64,000 bases of DNA from Rapana venosa (GCA_028751875.1 CM054153.1:25297513-25361512), one strand, 5' to 3'. Counted from the first letter of the stretch, positions 1 to 10,023 are shown. Made by a program: numbers and translations. Notes: generated by a model from the sequence alone, not told the origin.

Positions 1-270
1 GTATTGTTTAAAACATTGAATTTTTCTTACTTATTAATGGTTTTCTGTTTATTGTTATTGTGTATAGTTCAACTTTATTACTTTTTATGGTAAATTTTTT
101 GCTGTTATTATAACATGGCTCGAAATCCACATGAATTTCTCAGTTCATTGAAATGATAAAATAAAAGTATTGATATTGGTAAGTCCCTGCCTGATCTGCT
201 TTTGTCCTGTTTTGTTCGTGTCTTTACCTAGCTGACCTAAGTTAAAACAAACACGTGCTGTCATTTTCAG
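1..270 (+). other. 3' end of upstream intron
   Basis: AT-rich sequence ending in a TCATTTTCAG acceptor at 261-270. I see no coding segment or clear repeat in it. Confidence 0.6.
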
Positions 271-355
271 TGCTGCCCCGATTCGAGGTGACGGTCAAGC
301 CCCCACCTTATTTCCTGGTGTCTTCGGAAACCTTCAATGGCTCGGTGTGTGCTAA
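271..355 (+). CDS. A2M-like: Exon 1 (first visible): MG2/MG3 junction
   Basis: 85 nt. The first 2 nt complete a codon from an exon outside the window; it ends in phase 2. It encodes LPRFEVTVKPPPYF and FNGSVCAK, the start of MG3 in A2M proteins, where a VLPKFEV-type strand leads to a Cys shortly before YTYGK. The last codon (AAG) is completed by the first base of exon 2. The donor is GTGAGT. FNGS is a possible N-glycosylation site. Confidence 0.9.
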
Positions 356-379
356 GTGAGTATGATCGCCGCGTAGCGC

Positions 380-452
380 GCGCCTTTTTAAAGCAAGATG
401 TGTCGAATGCTGTCGTTTCTTCTTCTTCTTCTTCTTCTCCCCCCCCCTGTTG
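380..452 (+). repeat. (TCT)n tract and C run
   Basis: A TTC/TCT microsatellite followed by a C run, close to the exon 1 donor and just outside the foldback element. Confidence 0.7.
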
Positions 453-454
453 GG

Positions 455-1065
455 ATGCTGGGGGGCCTAGAGCACCCCCCACATTCTGTGCTAGAAATTT
501 TCTCTTTTCTATCCCTCTCCTTTGTTTCTGCCTGGTTCCTTTTCTTCCTGTTAACCTCCTCCTTGTCTAGTTTTGTGCCTTCTTGGTCCATTCTCCTGCC
601 TTTAAACATTTTTTTTTTTTTTTTACCCCAGAAAGACTTAAAAGAACAATTCTCTCTCATGCTGCGCTGGGCCTGACTTGTCAGGCGCTTAACGGCAGCG
701 TGACGCATTTTCGCTCATATAACAGAAGAACAATAGTAGTTGCTGTCAGAGCGTTTGATGAAGAAAAAGTTGTTCTTCTTTGTCGTTGAACATTCAAAAC
801 AGCAACTATGGTTGTCTTGTCATATGACTGAAAATACATTGCACTCAGCGCCTAACGGGTCAGGCTGAGCGCATCCAACTTTCAGTATGGGGGAGAATTA
901 TCTTTTTGTCTTTCTCGAGGAGAAAAAAAAGGCAGGAGAATGGACCAAGAAGGCAGAAAATAGACACAGGAGGAGGAGGAGGAGGTGACTGGAAGAAAAG
1001 GAACACTGCAGAAAAGAAGGAACTCCTAGCACAGAATTTGCTGAGGTGGGGGTGCTATTTATACT
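455..1065. mobile_element. ~600 bp palindromic foldback (MITE-like) element
   Basis: The left arm (about 455-770) and the reverse complement of the right arm (about 775-1065) match along most of their length. Both contain the blocks TTCTTGGTCCATTCTCCTGC, AATTCTC, GCCTGAC, AGGCGCT, CATTTTC, TCATAT and AGTTGCTGT in the same order. The centre is near 773 (GTTG/TTCTTC). No transposase is visible, so it resembles a non-autonomous foldback element. Half-copies lie at 3265-3445 and 5290-5410. Confidence 0.75.
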
Positions 1066-1143
1066 GATAAGCTCCTTCCCCCCTGCCCCTGGGGTTCCCC
1101 ATGGAGGAGAACATTTTAGAAAGGGTGTGGTTGAATAAGAAGG

Positions 1144-1797
1144 GTGAATGAAGACAATGCCGATGCAGGAAAGGAGGAGCTAGAATTTGAACAAGGGAAG
1201 ATAGAAGTGGTAGACGAATTCTGCTACCTGGGAGAGATGATGAGCTGCGAAGCAAAATCTGAGTTGGCTGTCAGAACCAGGATTGCGAGTGCTTGGAAGA
1301 AATGGAAAGAATTGGCAAGTCTGCTCGGAAATCAGAAAATCCCACTGGAGAGACGCTGTCTGATATATAAGGCCTGCATCAGACCTGTTCTCCTGTATGG
1401 CTCGGAGACGTGGGTTTTCACAAAAACCGTCGAACGTTTGTTGAAAAGCTGTGAAAACCGAATGCTACGCTACATGACAAAGATCAAATGGGAAGACAGG
1501 ATCATGAATGAAGAACTATGGAGAATGTGCAAAGTTGATGATCTGATGTCTGTAGCTAGTACCAATAGACTGCGCTGGTTTGGGCACGTTCAACGGAAAG
1601 CAGACCACCACATCATAAAAAGAGCAATGAACTTCGTAGTGGATGGAAAGAGACCAAAGGGAAGACCTAGCAAAACCTGGGCTGCCTGTATTGCAGATGA
1701 TCTTAGAGAAAGGGGCATAAATAAGGAGGAAGCTCAAAACAGAGAGAGATGGAGAAGGCTCATCAATGTCAAACCTCCCCTGGGAGAAACAATGTGT
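1144..1797 (+). mobile_element. LINE-a fragment: C-terminal reverse-transcriptase region
   Basis: An open frame of about 215 codons carries FCYLGEMMS, LYGSETW, LRWFGHVQRKAD and KRPKGRPSKTW, the order seen in the C-terminal part of non-LTR retrotransposon ORF2 proteins of RTE/CR1 type. The fingers and palm, including the catalytic YxDD, are missing, so it is 5'-truncated. The frame runs on without a stop into the flanking minisatellite. Fragments of the same family lie at 9840, 10242, 12063, 21929 (all minus) and 59340 (plus). The clade was not resolved. Confidence 0.8.
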
Positions 1798-2088
1798 GCC
1801 ATGTCTCTTTTTATTTTTACTTTTTTTGGTATGCCATGTCTCATTTTAAAAACTTTTTTTGTGTGCCATGTCATTTTTACTTTTTGTGTGCCATGTCTCC
1901 TTTTATTTTTACTTTTTGTTGGTGTGCCATGTGCCATGTCATTTTTATTTTGTGTGTGTGTGTGCCATGTCTCCTTTTATTTTGTGTGCCATGTCTCCTT
2001 TTATTTTTACTTTTTGTGTGTGTGCCATGTCTCCTTTCATTTTTAGTTTTTGTGTGTGCCATGTCTCATTTTATTTTTTACTCTTTTC
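1790..2088 (+). repeat. Minisatellite with GTGCCATGTCTCCTTTT core
   Basis: About nine imperfect units of TGTGCCATGTCTCCTTTTAT plus a T-rich spacer and ACTTTTTGTG, starting exactly where the LINE-a fragment ends. The position suggests that the element's 3' tail seeded the array (inference). Confidence 0.8.
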
Positions 2089-2104
2089 TTTAAACAGTTC
2101 TTCG

Positions 2105-2413
2105 GGGGAACGGGATAGCCTGGTGGTTAGAGTGATGTATTCATGATCTGCTGTTGATTCTCGTTCAAGAGGATTTTTTCCTCTGGAGTTAACATCAGTG
2201 CAGACTCCACTCTCCCCAAAAAGTCCTTCGGATGTGACTAAAAACCGAGGTCCCATGTGGGAACGCACGCAGAACATCTTGCGCACGCGTTAAATCCCGT
2301 TCTGCTTTGCTTGTGTGCCGGTGGAAACAGATGACAGAATGTATAAAACTGCATACACACGGGGGAACCGGATGGAAAAAAAAAGTACATTAGTGCTTAT
2401 TCCATTATCCTCG
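2105..2413 (+). mobile_element. SINE-B copy
   Basis: It starts GGGGAACGGGATAGCCTGG with a Pol III A-box-like TAGCCTGGTGG; the B box is degraded. The body has the family markers AACATCAGTGCAGACTCCAC and CATACACACGGGG, ending near TTCCATTATCCTCG. Confidence 0.8.
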
Positions 2414-2794
2414 AAACAAAAGAAAGAGGAAATAAAATAGACAAAAATGAATAAATGAATAAAATAAAATTTAAAAAAAAAGAATAAAATAAAATAAATA
2501 AAAAGAAATAAATGAATAAAATAAATAAATGAAACTAAATAAATGAATAAAAATAAAAATAAATAAATAAATAATAAAATAAATTAAAAAAAAAGAATAA
2601 AATAAAGTAAATAAATAAATGAATAAAATTTAAAAAAAAGAATAAAATAAAATAAATAAAAAGAAATAAATGAATAAACAAAAAAGGAAAAAGAATAAAA
2701 TAAATGAATAAAATTAAAATAAATAAAATAAATGAATAAGATAAATAAAAATAAATAAATGAATTTAAAAAATGAAATAAATAGAAATAAATGA

Positions 2795-2830
<36 letters not shown>

Positions 2831-3010
2831 AATAAAAATAAAAATAAAAAAAATAAATGAATAAAATAAAATGAAAATAAATAAAAATTTTAAAATAAAT
2901 AAATGAATAAAACAAAAACAATAAAAAAAATTAAAAAAATAAAAATAAATAAATAAAATAAAAACAAAAATAAATGAATAAAAAAAAGTACCAAAAAAAA
3001 AAACCAGAAA
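2414..3010 (+). repeat. A-rich (AATAAA)n-type simple repeat
   Basis: About 600 bp made almost only of AAT, AAAT and AATG units, with dozens of AATAAA hexamers in the transcription sense and a ~30 bp poly-A core. It directly follows a SINE-B end, so it may derive from that element's tail. Confidence 0.85.
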
Positions 3011-3045
3011 AAAAAAAAATGTACCTTGTGGCCGGATTGTTTCAG

Positions 3046-3139
3046 GTACACGTACGGCAAGGCGGTGCAGGGTCTCCTGCAGGTGGTGGTGTGTCCTGCA
3101 GGCCACGTTGGCAGTGTGTGTGCTCACATGCAGGCAGAG
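3046..3139 (+). CDS. A2M-like: Exon 2: MG3, YTYGK segment
   Basis: 94 nt between GTTTCAG and GTCAGT. The first base completes the Lys codon of exon 1; it ends in phase 0. It encodes YTYGKAVQGLLQVVVCPAG and a second Cys in SVCAHMQAE. YTYGK(P/A)V is one of the most conserved motifs of MG3 in the A2M family, and the following Cys pair matches a disulfide-bearing loop in vertebrate A2M. Confidence 0.92.
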
Positions 3140-3264
3140 GTCAGTACCCTCTGAAGCCGCCGGCGTGTCGCTTTTTTACGTTTGTTGTTGTCGTCGTTGT
3201 TGTTCGTTCCTTGATTGAAATGTCTTGTCTCGTTTCACGCAGTGCGATATTAGACGACACGAAT

Positions 3265-3445
3265 CCCAGTGCGTCGGAGAGAGATTTGGTATCTTTTTAA
3301 AGTCTTTTCTGGTAAATAAGACAGAAGAATGGACCATAAGACGTGGAGGGGGGTTGACAGGAAGAAAAAGAACGAGGCAGAAACGGGGAATTCCCGGCAC
3401 AGAATTTCTAGAAGGTGGGGATGTTATTTATGCTGAGAGGCCCCA
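3265..3445 (+). mobile_element. Half-copy of the 455-1065 foldback element
   Basis: Matches one arm of the foldback: AGAATGGACCA, AGGAAGAAAAAGAACGAGGC, CACAGAATTT and GTGGGGATGTTATTTATGCTG appear in the same order as in 930-1065. Only one arm is present. Confidence 0.6.
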
Positions 3446-3544
3446 GGAGTGGAGGAAGCTGGTTGCAAAAATCTTCACTAGTGCCCCCACGGTCGAAGGA
3501 ACTACAGGATAGGTGAGGCGAGGTGAGGAGGAACGGATGACACA

Positions 3545-3640
3545 AAAAAATATAAGATAAAAAACCAACACATGCACGTTGGTGTTCCGTTTAGACATTC
3601 CCGAAGTCAGAGTGTGGCTATCTTAATGCTGGGGAAAAAG
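3545..3640 (+). mobile_element. SINE-C 3' fragment
   Basis: Contains ACGGATGACA, a degraded GTGTTCCGTTTAGACATTCC, GAAGTCAGAGTG and a CTTAATGCTGG-like end, matching the 3' part of the fuller copy at 13851-14200. Confidence 0.5.
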
Positions 3641-3732
3641 TGTTTACCTCGAAGCTGCAGTTGAGGACCGAGGAAACATAAAAAAGTTTTTAAGTGTGAC
3701 TTCGAATATTTGCACAATCTTATTGAAATTTT

Positions 3733-3940
3733 TGGGTGACCGTTTTCGTGCCTTGGCTTCAGTACAGTTCACCCAGCTGTAAATGGGTACCTGCCCTCTT
3801 TAGGGTCAGGGAAGGTAAAGCAGCGAGGGAGAGGAGATTGGCGCCACCGCCCTCAATATGCTGGCCCCTAGAGAAGTGAGGTCTCTGACGCCTCGCTCCC
3901 CTACGACCGTAATATAGGTTATGGGACTCCTTTCCCTTTT
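3733..3940 (+). mobile_element. SINE-A copy, 5'-truncated
   Basis: Begins at GGGTGACCG inside the 5S-like segment, then has CCTTGGCTTCAGTACAG, AGGGTCAGGGAAGGTAAAGC, CTCAATATGCTGGCCCC and ends TTATGGGACTCCTTTCCC. Confidence 0.8.
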
Positions 3941-4026
3941 GTTTTTTTGTATTGAAATTTTTGTGAGTTTTACATGTGAATTCAAACACTGCACGCACAG
4001 CCCTAGTACACACATCCAGCATTGTC

Positions 4027-4360
4027 AGATGTTGTGGTTGTGCGTTCCCCAGCTTTACACTCTGGGGGTCACCCAGAACGTGCACTCTGACTCACTCATC
4101 CCATCTGGGAATCACTGTCAGATAGAAAGCACACTGGATGGAAGTTTGCGTGTATGACTATTTTCAAGTACCTCGCCAAATAGGCAGCCATACTCCGACT
4201 TCAGAGGATTTTTTTCTCCTTTTAAAGAAGAGTGCAGGTTGTTATGTTAAGAGCTTGTCATGGCTGAAGGCAATCTCAACACAACATTTTACAACATAAG
4301 AACATTTTAGTGTAGGCCTTGGCAATTAGCTGACATCAATAACTGACACAGCTTTTGGCC
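4027..4360 (-). mobile_element. REP-1 copy
   Basis: In reverse complement it carries the blocks seen at 18440-18810 and 51735-52075: a TCAGTTATTGATGTCAGCTA-like start, GAGATTGCCTTCAGCCATGA, CTTAACATAACAACCTGCAC, CAGTGATTCCCAGATGGGAT and GGGTGACCCCCAGAGTGT. About 330 bp, no coding potential, class unknown. Confidence 0.75.
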
Positions 4361-4424
4361 TTTGGTTTACTTTTTACCCCTTGTCTTGTGCGGTCTTGGA
4401 TGTGCATCTGTACTACGTGTGCAG

Positions 4425-4536
4425 ATTGACGGGTGCCATGATTTCTCCCTCAATGCCTCGGAGTTGCTGAGTGGACAGCGGTATTTCTACAGCAGCTCGT
4501 TTAGCATCGATGCCTCCGTGACAGAGTTGGGCACGG
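4425..4536 (+). CDS. A2M-like: Exon 3: MG3, IDGCHDF segment
   Basis: 112 nt, phase 0 in and 1 out, between GTGTGCAG and GTATGT. It encodes IDGCHDFSLNASELLSGQ, YFYSSSF and SIDASVTELGTG. It aligns with the A2M stretch containing HGCF and the E-GT strand that closes MG3. NAS is a possible N-glycosylation site. Confidence 0.9.
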
Positions 4537-4726
4537 GTATGTGAATCTGTGTGTGTGGTCTATAGGGGGGAAGTGCTGACTGACTTGGTTATTAGGGTTT
4601 TTTTGTGTTTTGTGTGTGTGGTGTTGACTCGTGTTGAGAGAGAGAGTAAAAGAGAGAGAGAGTGTGAGTGAGAGATAGTGAGAGAGAGAGTTTTATTTTT
4701 TTTATTAAAATTTTTTTACAATTTGA

Positions 4727-5062
4727 TTCTTTTATATCGTGGATAATGGAATAAGCCCTTATGTGCTTTTTTACATCCAGTTCCCCGTGTGTATGCGGTT
4801 TTGTTAATTCTGTCATCTGTTCCCACCGGCACACAATGGCCTACTCTTGCGAAAAGTGGAACAGGATTTAACGTGCGCACAGGATGTTCTGCGTGCGTTC
4901 GCACACGGACTTCGGTTTATAGTCTCATCCGGAGGACTTTTGGGGAGAGTGGAGTCTGCACTGATGTTAACTCCAGGGGAAAATATCCCCTTGAACGGGA
5001 ATCGAACCCGGGTCGTCAGATTGCGAGCGCAATGTTCTAACCACTAGGCTATCCCATCCCCC
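4727..5062 (-). mobile_element. SINE-B copy, near full length
   Basis: Reverse complement starts GGGGGATGGGATAGCCTAG with A box TAGCCTAGTGG and an intact B box in GGGTTCGATTCCCG. It continues through ACATCAGTGCAGACTCCAC and TAGGCCATTGTGTGCCGGTG to the TTCCATTATCC end. A (GA)n tract abuts its 3' end at 4640-4690. Confidence 0.88.
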
Positions 5063-5220
5063 TTGTGTGAGTGAGGGAGTGAGAGATAGAGAGAGAGAGT
5101 GTGTGTGTAGAGAGAGTGAGAGAGTGTGTGTGTGTGTGTGTGCATGTGCAGATAAATACATTTCAGTGTGTATGAGTGTGTGTGTGTGTGCGTGCGCGCA
5201 CGCACGCTCGCTCGCTCGCG
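5063..5220 (+). repeat. (GA)n and (GT)n simple repeats
   Basis: GAGA and GTGT runs, ending in a CGCGCACGCACGCTCGCTCG purine/pyrimidine alternation at 5190-5220. Confidence 0.8.
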
Positions 5221-5289
5221 CCCACTTTTATGGGTTTATGTGCGTGTGCTCTGTTTGTGATATGATTTTTTTCAGATTGACAGTGTAGG

Positions 5290-5410
5290 AAATTTTGAAA
5301 GCGTTAGGCGTTTTAACGGCAATGCAACGCATTTTCGCTTATATGACAAGACAGCATTAGTTGCTGTCTGAGCGTTTGATGACGACAGCGAAGAAGAAGA
5401 CTTCATCATT
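5290..5410 (+). mobile_element. Inner half-arm of the foldback element
   Basis: GCGTTAGGCGTTTTAACGGC, ACGCATTTTCGC, TATATGACA and GTTGCTGTCTGAGCGTTTGA match 675-770 of the intron 1 palindrome. Confidence 0.65.
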
Positions 5411-5451
5411 AGTGGTGTGATCTCTGTATGAGATACCTGGGTGTTGAGCGC

Positions 5452-5530
5452 ATTGAGCGCTTTGATTTGTTGCTTTACACGATTCAGCACTATATAAATT
5501 CCATACATTATTATTATTGTTATTATAGCA
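5452..5530 (+). mobile_element. LINE-c-type 3' tail
   Basis: GAGCGCTTTGATTTGTTGCT, a diverged ACACGATTCAGCACTATATA, TTCCATACATT and a short (ATT)n. This is the tail shared by LINE-c and several SINEs. Confidence 0.75.
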
Positions 5531-5573
5531 AGGAGTTTGGCATTCATGCAGGTGTGGTGTGGCCATGTTGCAG

Positions 5574-5689
5574 GTGTACAGGTGAACGGTTCAGCCCAGT
5601 CTCCGTCCATATCCTTCGACCCTCTCAAGATGGAATTCTTGGACGACATGAATGGCTATTTTAAGCCTGGCATGCCGGTCTTTGGAAGG
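5574..5689 (+). CDS. A2M-like: Exon 4: MG3/MG4 junction, FKPGMP
   Basis: 116 nt; 2 nt complete a Gly codon, phase 0 out; acceptor GTTGCAG, donor GTGAGC. It encodes VQVNGSAQSPSISF and NGYFKPGMPVFGR. F(K/R)PG(M/L)P-F-G marks the first strand of MG4 across A2M, CD109, TEP and C3 proteins. VNGS is a possible glycosylation site. Confidence 0.94.
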
Positions 5690-5794
5690 GTGAGCTGTTG
5701 TAGGGTCCTGACTGTTTTAAAAAAATTGTTTTTTTTAATATATAACTGTTATGGAATGTGTGTGTGTGTATTAAAAAAAAAATCTTATTGTGAG

Positions 5795-6177
5795 AAAACA
5801 CACACGCTCTTGCTCGCACACACGCTAACACACACACTTACACACACGTACTTACACACACACACGCACTTACACACACATGCACACACACACACGTACG
5901 TGAGTGCACACCACACAAAACACACGCACACACATACATACACACGCAACCCATACATACACCACGCACTTACACACACACACACATCCAAACATTCACA
6001 CACACACATTCACACACACACACACACAATCACACAAACACACACGTCCACACACACAAGATGGCTTGGTGAAAAAAAAGCAAATGCACTGCTTATTCAG
6101 TGTACCATCTGAAAATAAAAGTTTTACTTTGACACAAACACACACATACACACTCCCACACACCCACACACATCCAC

Positions 6178-6216
<39 letters not shown>

Positions 6217-6225
6217 CACACCCAC
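5795..6225 (+). repeat. (CA)n-rich tract with a REP-2 fragment
   Basis: CACA-type repeats with CACACGCACTTACAC variants. A piece of REP-2 in reverse orientation (GCAAATGCACTGCTTATTCA, GTACCATCTGAAAATAAA) is embedded at 6070-6130. Confidence 0.8.
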
Positions 6226-6324
6226 ACACATCCCAACCAATATTATATCCTCGATATCAAAAGAATAAAATCTCCCTCCCCACACACACACAACACACAC
6301 ACACACACACATCCACATCCACAT

Positions 6325-6364
<40 letters not shown>

Positions 6365-6520
6365 ACCCACCCACCCACACCCACACACATCCCAACCAAT
6401 ATTATATCCTCGATATCAAAAGAATAAAATCTGCCCCCCCCCCCACACACACATCCACACCCACACATCCCAACCAATATTATATCCTCGATATCAAAAG
6501 AATAAAATCTCCCCCCCCCC

Positions 6521-6551
<31 letters not shown>

Positions 6552-6630
6552 ACACACAAAACACCACACACACACACACACACCCAACCAATATTATATC
6601 CTCGATATGAAAAAGAATAAAAATCCCACC
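6226..6630 (-). repeat. Four tandem SINE-B 3' ends separated by CA/C tracts
   Basis: CCAACCAATATTATATCCTC followed by GATATCAAAAGAATAAAATC recurs at about 6234, 6394, 6472 and 6584, each followed by C runs and (CA)n. The shared piece resembles the ATTATCCTCGATATAAAAGA end of SINE-B. A SINE end appears to have been amplified together with its flanking microsatellite. Confidence 0.75.
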
Positions 6631-6701
6631 ACCCCCACCCCAAATTTTTTCTTCTATTTTAAAAAAAAACATTTCTATCTTTGCCGCTGCTGCTGGTGCA
6701 G

Positions 6702-6878
6702 GTGAAAGTGTCCAAACTGGACGGAAGCCCTGCGGCGAACGAGGAGGTGTTGATCAGCGCCTCGGATCACAACAACGATGTGTACATGGACAAGACCTTC
6801 ACCACCAACGAGATGGGCGAGATCGATTACAGCCTGTGCTACGGCCTCCTGGACAACACCTCCAGCCTGTCCATGTTT
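6702..6878 (+). CDS. A2M-like: Exon 5: MG4 core
   Basis: 177 nt, phase 0/0, acceptor GTGCAG, donor GTGAGT. It encodes VKVSKLDGSPAANEEVLISA, then TFTTNEMGEIDYSLCYGLLD and NTSSLSMF. It matches the A2M segment V-V--DG-P-PN--V followed by -TDE-G---F-I. DNTS is a possible glycosylation site. A G/T-rich tract starts right after the donor. Confidence 0.93.
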
Positions 6879-6980
6879 GTGAGTGTGGAGGATTTTATGT
6901 TTTTTTTGTTGTTGGTGTTGTTGGGGGGGGAGGGTTTGGTTTTTGGTGGTGGTGGGTGGGTGGGTGAGGGTGTTGGAAGT
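6879..6980 (+). repeat. G/T-rich, C-free tract after the exon 5 donor
   Basis: About 100 bp of T, G and A with GGGGGGGG and GGTGGTGGTGGGTGGGTGGG blocks and essentially no C. Confidence 0.8.
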
Positions 6981-6986
6981 TTATTT

Positions 6987-7305
6987 ATTTATTCTTTTAT
7001 ATCGAGGATAATGGAATAAGCACTCATGTGGGTTTTTTTTACATCCAGTCTTTGTGTGTATGCAGTTTTGTAAATTTTGTCATCTGTTTCTACTGGCACA
7101 CTCTGTGTGTATGCAGTTTGTAAATTTTGTCATCTGTTTCCACTGGCACACTCTGTGTGTATGCAGTTTGTAAATTTTGTCATCTGTTTCCACCGGCACA
7201 CGATGGCCTACTCTTCCGAAAAGCGGAGCAGGATTTAACATGTGCACAAGATGTTCTGCGTGCGTTCAAACACGGGGCCTCGGTTTATAGTCTCATCTGA
7301 AGGAA
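6987..7305 (-). mobile_element. SINE-B copy with internal triplication
   Basis: Starts at TTCTTTTATATCGAGGATAA in reverse orientation. A ~62 bp block with TATGCAGTTTGTAAATTTTG and CATCTGTTTCCACTGGCA is present three times in a row (about 7055-7200). The tRNA-like head is missing. Confidence 0.8.
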
Positions 7306-7309
7306 GTTT

Positions 7310-7435
7310 GAAAGTGTGTGTGTGTGTTTGGGGATTTGGGATTTTACAAGTGTGTGTGTGTGTTTACATGTGTGTGTGTTTGTGTGTGTGTTTATGTGTG
7401 TGTTTGTATGTATGTGTGTGTGTGCTCTTTGTTTA
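7310..7435 (+). repeat. (GT)n tract
   Basis: GTGTGT and GTTT variants, directly after the SINE-B fragment. Confidence 0.85.
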
Positions 7436-7577
7436 ATTTAACGTCTGTTCACTCTGAAAGGGATATTAGACAAAACAAACACAAAAAAGAGAGAGAGAGA
7501 AAAGGAAAAAAAAAAAGAAGTATGAGTGTGTGTGTGTGTTTTTGTGTGTATACGTATGTGAGAGCATGTGTGTAAAC

Positions 7578-9050
7578 GGTGACAACGCATTAAAATTACC
7601 AATACTGAAATTAGAAGGAAAGGTGCTTCAATACAAACAAGATGTCAAATTCTTAGGTGTATTTTTAACTAGAAAGTTGAATTGGAAGATGCACATCAAC
7701 CAAATGATAACTGAAGCTAGGAAAAGACTTAATTTCCTAAAGATAATAAGTTCTCAGGCATGGAGTCAAGACACTACGACTCTGATACATCTGGCTCTGT
7801 CCTTGGTACGTTCAAAATTAATATACGGACAAGAAGTTTATTTTTCTGCTGCAGATTATCTACTTAAAAAATTACAAAGTCTAGACAGTAAAGCAGTAAA
7901 GATAGCTCTTGGTGTTCCGGCTCATGCAAATACAGCTAATACTTATAAAGAAGCTCATTTACTATCTCTTTCTGATCAGCGAAAACTGGCAGTATCAAAA
8001 TATGTGGTTCGTAGTATCTCTATTCCAAATTCAGTAAAAGAGGAAATATTTATTAATCAAGACACTGATTTTCCTAAACGGGCACGCAATATTTCATTTC
8101 TGCAGCCAATTAAAAATTATACAGACACATTTATGAAAGAAAATGACATCGATATATCAACAATTCCAATTTTACCGATTGTTCCACAATTACCTCCTTG
8201 GGAACATATTTCAGCTAAATTTGACATTGACTACACGGAAATAAAGAAAAATGAAGATCAAAATCTTCTCACCGTTGATGTAAAAAGTCACTTAGAAAAT
8301 AATTATTCTAATCACTTAAAAGTGTATACTGACGGATCTGTATTAGAAACAGGCAAAAGTGGTGCTGCATATGTGATTCCGACTTTAAAAGTTCAAAAAT
8401 CTTTTCATTTAGGACAGCATTTTTCTATTTTACTTCTGAATTATTTGCAATTCTTATGGCTTTGAATTTTTTGTCTGATACTGCTATTGATGTTTGCCAA
8501 ATTCTGTTTTGCGTTGACTCAAAGGCAGTGTTAATGGCATTAAAGTCATGGCATGGTAAAATAAGGAATGATATTGTATTTGAGATAAAATTCCTGATAC
8601 ATTCTATTGCAAGCAGAGGCATCAGCATAACTTTTTGCTGGATCCCCTCTCATTGTGGAATTTATTCGAATGAGCTGGTTGATTCTTTGGCAAAACAAGG
8701 TGCCTCTGAATACAGTACTGAAGTGTTTGATTCTAATCTTGCATTGTCGTCTTATGAAATTCATTCTAAGTTAATGAAATGCATACATTCAAAGATTATA
8801 GAAAAACATTATCAGCAGTTTCCTTGCCCACGGAAATTAGAAATTCTAATACATAAACTGAGATTAAATGCATGGAATACTAAATATTCAAAAAATGTAA
8901 CATGTTGTTGTTCTATTCCACTTTCAGTCCACCATTTGTTGTTTGATTGCCCAATTCTTCTTGACATGTATAAAAGGAGAGGTTTAGATATTCATAAGAA
9001 ATATGCCACTAGTCAAGAAGTTTTATATGACTCTCAGCAATTCATATGTA
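7578..9050 (+). mobile_element. LINE-b: RT C-terminus plus RNase H, frameshifted
   Basis: Two adjoining frames (about 7578-8425 and 8430-9030) read as one polyprotein end. First comes KFLGVFLTRKLNWKMHI and a thumb-like region, then RNase H motifs: YTDGSVLETGKSGAAYV, SELFAI, CVDSKAVL and CWIPSHCGIYSNELVDSLAK. These four blocks hold the usual D-E-D-D residues of RNase H. Family knowledge: RNase H after RT is typical of the I group of non-LTR elements. The element is 5'-truncated and has a frameshift in a T-rich stretch near 8420-8430. It is AT-rich compared with nearby exons and otherwise has a long open frame, so it is probably young. A (GA)n tract follows. Confidence 0.85.
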
Positions 9051-9089
9051 TATATTTATATACCTATGTGTGTGTGGATGTGGGTGCGT

Positions 9090-9095
9090 GTAGGG

Positions 9096-9160
<65 letters not shown>
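9090..9160 (+). repeat. (GA)n tract
   Basis: A pure GAGA run of about 60 bp shortly 3' of LINE-b. Confidence 0.9.
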
Positions 9161-9307
9161 GGTGTGTAATAATAGGTACTTTGGTATGAATGCGGGTGTG
9201 TCTAAATCACCATGTAGTGAATAGACATTAAACAAAACAAAACAAAACAAAAATGTGTGTAAATGGGTAGTGTTTGATCTCTGCATTCATATTTAAGTTT
9301 AATAAAG

Positions 9308-9608
9308 AGGGATGGGACAGCTCAGTGGTCAGAACAATTCGCTTTCCCCAAGCCACTAAGGTTCAGCAGCATTGAGTGTGGTTACCAAGTGGATGGGTGA
9401 CCGTTTGTGCGCCTTGGCTTCAGTACAGTTCCCCAGTTCCCCCAGCTCTCATTAGGAACCTGCCCTCTTTAGGGTCAGGGAAGGTAAAGCAGCGAGGGAG
9501 AGGAGATGGGCGCTGCCCTTAATATGCTGGCCACGTAGAGAAGCTGAGATCTCTTGACACCTTGCTCCCCAACGACTGCATAAGTTATGGGAACACCTTT
9601 ACCTTTTA
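9308..9608 (+). mobile_element. SINE-A copy
   Basis: GGGATGGGACAGCTCAGTGG head, a diverged 5S-like part (CACTAAGGTTCAGCAGCATT, then GTGGATGGGTGACCG), body and CACCTTTACCTTTTAC end. The family order is complete. Confidence 0.88.
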
Positions 9609-9664
9609 CATAACGAAGGAAGGTGGTGGGGGTGAGCGTAAGATTCAATATTGTGCAAACTTGT

Positions 9665-9810
9665 AGTATTAGCCTTGAAAATGAAAAGTACCGGTTTGCA
9701 GTTGTAGAAAATGTATTCAAAGTTATGTAGCGTTGAAAATGAAAGAAGACTGGTTTGTGGTTGTAGAATATGTATTTGAAGTCATTAGCAATGGAAATGA
9801 AAGAGGACTT
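9665..9810 (+). repeat. Tandem repeat, ~65 bp unit, about 2.5 copies
   Basis: GAAAATGAAAG and GGTTTG(C/T)(A/G)GTTGTAGAA are repeated between the SINE-A copy and the LINE-a fragment. Confidence 0.65.
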
Positions 9811-9839
9811 GTTTCTTCTTCTTTCTTTTTTGTCATGTT

Positions 9840-9989
9840 TCTCCCAGGGGAGGTTTGACATTGATGAGCCTTCTCCATCTCTCTCTGTTTTGAGCTTCCT
9901 CCTTATTTATGGCCCTTTCTCTAAGATCATCTGCAATACAGGCAGCCCAGGTCTTGCTAGGTCTTCCCTTTGGTCTCTTTCCATCCACT
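9840..9989 (-). mobile_element. LINE-a 3' end, first part of a split copy
   Basis: Reverse complement encodes KRPKGRPSKTWAACIADDLR and ends CCTCCCCTGGGAGAAACATG, then the (GAA)-type tail (TTCTTCTTTC on the + strand at 9818-9832). It is interrupted at 9990 by a SINE-like insertion and resumes at 10242. Confidence 0.82.
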
Positions 9990-10023
9990 ACTGATAGGGA
10001 AACAAAAACAGTTGCAGACATGG

